Source: Sphingobacterium sp.
Lineage (GTDB): Bacteria; Bacteroidota; Bacteroidia; Sphingobacteriales; Sphingobacteriaceae
Direction of reading: 5' to 3'
Length of the DNA stretch: 11,101 bases
Assembly (NCBI GenBank): GCA_030146225.1
Contig: JASLCA010000073.1
Span: 1 to 11,101, forward strand
The translations under genes and the position numbers were made by a program. A model generated the notes under the pieces. That model saw nothing but the letters and a program-made list of their open reading frames with translations. It was not told where the DNA came from and searched no databases. Positions 7,315 through 11,101 of this stretch are shown here, piece after piece (the first letter of the stretch is position 1; each line of letters opens with the position of its first letter).

Positions 7315-8544
7315 ATGGAATACGAAATTATCCGTTTGGATAATGGCATTCGTGCGGTTTTGCATCGCCAACCTTCTCCCATCACACATGCTTGTCTGGT
7401 TGTTAATGCGGGATCTAGAGATGAAGAAGAAGGTAAGTACGGCATGGCTCACTTTATTGAGCACTTGCTCTTTAAGCAGACTGAAAGACGTTCTACACAA
7501 CAAATATTAAATCATCTTGAAGTCGTGGGAGGAGATTTAAACGCCTATACCACGAAGGAATATACCTGCATACATGCCTCCCTGCTAAAGCCCCATTTGA
7601 ATAGGGCGATGGACCTTTTTGAGGATATTATCTTTCATTCAGTCTTTCCTGAGGGAGAGATGGAAAAGGAGAAAGGGGTAATTGTGGATGAGATGGCCTC
7701 CTATCTAGATAGTCCAGAGGAATCTATTATGGATGACTACGAGGATATTCTCTTTAAGAACTCGGGGCTAGGGCATAATATTCTGGGCTTAGAAAAGGAT
7801 TTAATGGCATTCGAAAAGAAGGATGTGCAGGAGTTTCTTTTGCAGAATTATAATACCCATGAAATTGTTATTGGAATAACTGGGGACTATGATCTACGTG
7901 CAGTAGAGCGTATGATACGTCGCTACTTTGAGTCCGTGCCTGAGAATAATACAGCTAAGAAAAGAGAGCCTGCTGTTTTTAATCTCAGCGAACATATTGA
8001 AGAGGCTAAGCCTATCAATCAGGTGCATTATATGCTGGGGTCTCAAGCTTATAGTTTTCGAGATGACCGTAAAACAGGGCTATTACTCCTGAACAATATG
8101 CTGGGCGGCATGGTGATGAGCTCTATTTTAAACATGTCCATCCGTGAAAAGCATGGGATAGCTTATACGATAGAGTCTAACTATAGCATGTATTCGGATA
8201 CGGGACTTTTTTCTATTTACTTAGGGACGGATGTAGAGAAGGTAAAACGGGCTAAAAAATTGGTTTTTAAGGAGCTCGATAAGTTGAAGCTGAAGGGGAT
8301 GAGTGAGTTGCAACTGAAGAAGGCCAAGAACAAGTTTAAAGGTCAGATTGCCTTGGCAGAGGAGAATCGCTTGAGCATGATTGTTGCAGTAGCTAAGAAT
8401 GTGATGGATTATGATCGCATCATTACTTTAGACGAGGTGTTTGAAAAGATAGATGCGGTGTCTACAGTAGAATTTCAGGAAATTGCAAATGATATCCTAG
8501 ATGAGCAGAAATTAACCTCTTTAGCCTTTGTGCCAGAGGATTAA
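7315..8544 (+). CDS. M16-family zinc metallopeptidase
   Basis: This 409-residue protein is a compact M16 peptidase of the processing-peptidase-like type, whose two-domain chains usually work as a dimeric clamshell on short or unfolded peptides. The inverted zinc motif HFIEH (H46, E49, H50) is intact. The third zinc ligand is E126 in VIVDEM, 75 residues after H50, inside the family's normal spacing. The C-terminal half has SIREKHGIAYTIESNY with R277 and Y284, the usual substrate-binding Arg/Tyr pair, so one chain carries both halves. There is no signal peptide, which suggests a cytoplasmic location. The start is placed at ATG 7315 because the in-frame TTG at 7291 lies at the predicted transcription start and adds only KKSNHIA-type sequence. 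The gene ends in a tandem TAATAA, 83 nt before fabD, with no terminator between, so read-through into fabD is possible. The physiological substrate is unknown. Confidence 0.94.
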   Translation: MEYEIIRLDNGIRAVLHRQPSPITHACLVVNAGSRDEEEGKYGMAHFIEHLLFKQTERRSTQQILNHLEVVGGDLNAYTTKEYTCIHASLLKPHLNRAMDLFEDIIFHSVFPEGEMEKEKGVIVDEMASYLDSPEESIMDDYEDILFKNSGLGHNILGLEKDLMAFEKKDVQEFLLQNYNTHEIVIGITGDYDLRAVERMIRRYFESVPENNTAKKREPAVFNLSEHIEEAKPINQVHYMLGSQAYSFRDDRKTGLLLLNNMLGGMVMSSILNMSIREKHGIAYTIESNYSMYSDTGLFSIYLGTDVEKVKRAKKLVFKELDKLKLKGMSELQLKKAKNKFKGQIALAEENRLSMIVAVAKNVMDYDRIITLDEVFEKIDAVSTVEFQEIANDILDEQKLTSLAFVPED

Positions 8545-8571
8545 TAAGTAGGAGCATATACATTAACTAGA

Positions 8572-8603
8572 TTTGCATAGAAAACCAAGTTTCTCTATGT
8601 TTG
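8572..8603 (+). promoter_or_regulatory. Promoter of fabD (near-consensus Bacteroidota type)
   Basis: TTTG (8572-8575), a 20-nt spacer and TATGTTTG (8596-8603) reproduce the TTTG/TAnnTTTG promoter of this phylum with no mismatch. Transcription should start near 8609-8611, about 18 nt before the ATG. The -33 TTTG is itself the end of a second -7-like box, TAGATTTG (8568-8575), which could serve as an alternative, more upstream promoter. Confidence 0.65.
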
Positions 8604-8627
8604 TGTTTTAAAATTAGAATATTTTCG

Positions 8628-9515
8628 ATGAAAACAGCTTATGTTTTTCCTGGTCAAGGAGCGCAGTTCGTAGGAATGGGTCAAGACCTTTACAACTTAA
8701 ATGAAGAAACCAAGGCCTTGTTTGAACAGGCAAATGATATTTTAGGGTTTCGTATTACGGATATTATGTTTTCAGGTACGGATGAGGACCTCAAACAAAC
8801 AAACGTTACGCAGCCAGCAATTTTCTTGCACTCTGTGATTTTAGCCAAGGCTTTAGGTGCAGACTTTAAGCCTGCTATGGTTGCTGGTCACTCCTTGGGA
8901 GAGTTCTCCGCATTAGTTGCTGCGGGAGCCTTGTCTTTTGAAGACGGCTTGCGCCTGGTTGCTAAGCGTGCCAATGCGATGCAAAAAGCATGTGAAGCAG
9001 AACCATCAACTATGGCTGCAATTTTGGGCCTAGATGATGAGACTGTGGAACGTATCTGTGCTTCTATTGACGAAGTTGTGGTTGCAGCGAATTATAACTG
9101 CCCAGGACAGCTTGTAATCTCTGGGTCTATAGCAGGAGTCGACAAGGCTTGTACCTTGCTTACAGAGGCAGGTGCGAAGCGTGCTTTAAAGCTAAATGTG
9201 GGTGGAGCATTCCACTCCCCATTGATGGAGCCAGCTAAGATTGAATTGCAAGCGGCTATTGAAGCTACTGAAATCAATTCGCCGGTATGTCCTATCTACC
9301 AAAACGTAGATGCCAAAGCCTATACAGATCCAGCAGCTATTAAAGCAAATCTTATTGCGCAGTTAACAGGTGCGGTACGTTGGACCCAGACTGTACAAAA
9401 TATTTTGGCTGATGGTGCCGAAGCTTTTGTAGAGGTAGGACCAGGGAATGTATTACAAGGATTAGTGAAGAAAGTAGATCGTAGCGTACAAACTTCCGCT
9501 GCGTCTATTGGATAA
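8628..9515 (+). CDS. fabD: Malonyl-CoA:ACP transacylase
   Basis: FabD moves malonyl from CoA to the acyl carrier protein, supplying the extender unit for type II fatty-acid synthesis in the cytoplasm. The 295 residues are close to the E. coli enzyme. Motifs in order are FPGQGAQ (7-13), GHSLGEF (87-93) with nucleophile S89, R114 in VAKRANAMQ (the Arg that binds the malonyl carboxylate), ANYNCPGQ (154-161), GAFHSPLM (193-200) with catalytic H196, and EVGPGNVLQGL near the C-terminus. All key residues are present. The ATG at 8628 gives the canonical MKTAYVFPGQG start. The in-frame TTG at 8601 falls inside the -7 box and cannot be on the main transcript. The gene has its own promoter and a strong terminator, and no other fab gene is in the window. 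Confidence 0.97.
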   Translation: MKTAYVFPGQGAQFVGMGQDLYNLNEETKALFEQANDILGFRITDIMFSGTDEDLKQTNVTQPAIFLHSVILAKALGADFKPAMVAGHSLGEFSALVAAGALSFEDGLRLVAKRANAMQKACEAEPSTMAAILGLDDETVERICASIDEVVVAANYNCPGQLVISGSIAGVDKACTLLTEAGAKRALKLNVGGAFHSPLMEPAKIELQAAIEATEINSPVCPIYQNVDAKAYTDPAAIKANLIAQLTGAVRWTQTVQNILADGAEAFVEVGPGNVLQGLVKKVDRSVQTSAASIG

Positions 9516-9547
9516 TAAAATAAATAGTACGTATTTACTACCCTCAT

Positions 9548-9579
9548 AAAAAAAGCCGCTTACTTAAGCGGCTTTTTTT
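9548..9579. terminator. Bidirectional intrinsic terminator between fabD and uxaA
   Basis: A seven-A run (9548-9554), GCCGCTTA (9555-9562), CT, TAAGCGGC (9565-9572) and a seven-T run (9573-9579) make a perfectly symmetric hairpin with U-tracts on both strands. The inner TA/TA pairs probably open to a hexaloop. It serves fabD on the + strand and uxaA on the - strand. The uxaA stop codon (9578-9580) overlaps the T-run, so the uxaA terminator begins inside its stop codon. Confidence 0.92.
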
Positions 9580-11101
9580 ACAGGCTAACTCCACGCTTCC
9601 ATGGAATAAAATCGTCCTGTTGAAGCTGTACTGCTTTCGGAATAATTTCGCCACTGGCGACCCGAATACATAAATCCAAAATCTCTTCGCCCATTTCTTC
9701 AATACTTTTGCTGCCTTTAATTACAGCTCCTGTACTTATGTCAATAATATCGGGCATGCGCAGTGCAAGTGCATCATTTGTCGCGACTTTGATAGTGGGA
9801 CAGATAGGGTTTCCAGTGGGTGTTCCCAAGCCTGTTGTAAAGAGTATTAGTGTTGCTCCAGAAGCGGCTTTGCCCGTAGTGGCCTCCACATCATTGCCGG
9901 GCGTACACACGAGGTTCAGGCCTGGCCGCTGAATTGCTTCCGTATAATCCAAAACATCAACGATAGGCGAATTACCTCCTTTTTTTGCGGCTCCATTACT
10001 TTTCATTGCATCTGTGATTAAGCCATCTCGAATATTTCCTGGCGATGGATTCATGTGAAAGCCCGAGCCCGCTCGAATTGCTGCTGTCCCATAATCTTCC
10101 ATTAATTGGATAAACTTTTCCGCATGGGCACTATGCTGCATTCGATCGAGTAATTGCTGTTCTGCTCCACACAGCTCTGGAAACTCAGCGAGTAAGACCG
10201 AGCCGCCTAGACTTACCAATAGATCGGCCGCATAGCCTACAGCTGGATTGGCCGAAATCCCACTAAAGCCATCGGATCCGCCACATTTTACGCCCAGCAC
10301 GAGTTTGTTCAGCGGGGCATCACTGCGTTGCACCTGATTTACTTCAATAAGGGCCTTAAAAGTATCCAGTAGGGCCATGCGCATCATCTCTTCCTCAGTA
10401 CCTACCTTTTGCTGCTCGTAGCGTAGTATGGGCTTCGCAAAATTGGGGTTACGTAGGTATAGTTCCGAAAAGAGCATTTCCATTTGTAAATTTTCGCACC
10501 CTAATCCTAGGATAGTCACGCCCGCCACATTTGGATGGTCTACATAAGCGGCTAACAATTTTCCCAATACAATGGCATCGGCACGCGTGCCGCCACAACC
10601 GCCCTCATGATTAAGAAATTTAATCCCATCAATATTTGGAAAAACACGTCCAGCGCTAGCGGAATTGGGCTGTAAGTTAATATTGTATAGCCCTAAGCCC
10701 TCCTCATAAGCTTCCACAAGTTCATTTACAAAGGCCTTGTAAGCCTTAGCTTGTCCATAGCCTAAGTTTTCAAGGAGGGCTTCTTTAAGGACGTCAAGAT
10801 TTCGGTTTTCACAAAATACCGTTGGAATAAACAACCAGTAGTTAGCCGTTCCGACTCGCCCATCTGTACGATGGTAGCCCTTAAAGCTCCGTTTCTTAAG
10901 TGCTTCAACATCAGGAGCAGTCCATTCCTGTTGATAGCCACGGTAAGTGTAGGGGGATGTCGCATGCTGCGTATTTTCTACACGCATTCGTTGGCCTTGA
11001 CGCACATCTTCCTGTACGGTACCAATAACCACCCCATACATATAGACTGCCGATCCAGCTGTTAAGTCTCGATCAAAGAACTTATGCTTAGCATTTATAT
11101 C
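9578..11101 (-). CDS. uxaA: Altronate dehydratase, 5' end beyond the window
   Basis: UxaA dehydrates D-altronate to 2-dehydro-3-deoxy-D-gluconate in galacturonate catabolism, a metal-dependent cytoplasmic step. The frame stays open to the window edge: 20 codons upstream of the ATG at 11041 encode AKHKFFDRDLTAGSAVY, running straight into MYGVVIG. This is the N-terminal SAF domain, so 11041 is an internal Met, not the start. In the visible 507 residues, GYHRTDGRVGTANYWLFIP starts the main domain. HEGGCGGTR (165-173; C169), GLGCENLQ (199-206; C202) and KCGGSDGFSG (272-281) are the conserved Cys-containing motifs, and SGFHMNPSPGN and CTPGNDVEATTGK follow. The C-terminus (FIPWKRGVSL) is intact. 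A few tens of residues are probably missing. Related UxaA/GarD-family dehydratases act on other sugar acids, so the exact substrate is less certain than the family. Confidence 0.93.
   Translation of the reverse strand, partial: DINAKHKFFDRDLTAGSAVYMYGVVIGTVQEDVRQGQRMRVENTQHATSPYTYRGYQQEWTAPDVEALKKRSFKGYHRTDGRVGTANYWLFIPTVFCENRNLDVLKEALLENLGYGQAKAYKAFVNELVEAYEEGLGLYNINLQPNSASAGRVFPNIDGIKFLNHEGGCGGTRADAIVLGKLLAAYVDHPNVAGVTILGLGCENLQMEMLFSELYLRNPNFAKPILRYEQQKVGTEEEMMRMALLDTFKALIEVNQVQRSDAPLNKLVLGVKCGGSDGFSGISANPAVGYAADLLVSLGGSVLLAEFPELCGAEQQLLDRMQHSAHAEKFIQLMEDYGTAAIRAGSGFHMNPSPGNIRDGLITDAMKSNGAAKKGGNSPIVDVLDYTEAIQRPGLNLVCTPGNDVEATTGKAASGATLILFTTGLGTPTGNPICPTIKVATNDALALRMPDIIDISTGAVIKGSKSIEEMGEEILDLCIRVASGEIIPKAVQLQQDDFIPWKRGVSL

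Noticed and set aside
7315..9515. M16 peptidase and fabD as a dedicated functional operon
   Set aside because: Although no terminator separates them, fabD has its own near-consensus promoter and the two functions have no known link.
10871..11065. 64-codon + strand open frame near the right edge
   Set aside because: It lies opposite uxaA, whose SAF and main-domain motifs are continuous there.

Overview
The window looks like an ordinary chromosomal stretch from a Bacteroidota bacterium, most likely of the Sphingobacteriaceae type (Sphingobacterium/Pedobacter-like). The support is a carboxypeptidase-regulatory-domain outer-membrane beta-barrel protein, a YfhO-family membrane protein, an altronate dehydratase with the SAF sequence style of that phylum, and promoters with the Bacteroidota -7 element TAnnTTTG instead of E. 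coli-type boxes. Most starts lack a strong Shine-Dalgarno sequence. The genus is an inference from remembered family resemblance.

Layout. Positions 1-220 are non-coding and end in a candidate promoter. Positions 221-2689 (+) encode a large polytopic YfhO-family protein. It converges on rnhB (RNase HII, 2729-3325, -) with only 39 bp between the stops, and hairpins built partly from coding sequence fill that junction. A 315-bp non-coding gap (3326-3640) separates the divergent rnhB from a two-gene + strand unit: a small exported protein with a probable CBM9/DOMON-like beta-sandwich (3641-4369) and a 939-residue TonB-dependent-receptor-like barrel (4388-7207), closed by a hairpin. Next come an M16 zinc peptidase (7315-8544) and fabD (8628-9515), each with its own -7 element. 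These promoters argue that the upstream TTG codons at 7291 and 8601 are not the starts. A symmetric bidirectional terminator (9548-9579) separates fabD from the convergent uxaA, whose 5' end runs off the right edge.

Functionally this is a mix: envelope (YfhO, exported protein plus barrel), genome maintenance (RNase HII), proteolysis (M16), fatty-acid synthesis (FabD) and uronate catabolism (UxaA). Only 3641-7207 looks like a real functional pair. I found no tRNA, rRNA, CRISPR array, insertion sequence or phage gene, and no convincing undescribed system. The least explained parts are the exported-protein/barrel pair, the substrate of YfhO, and the gap at 3326-3640.
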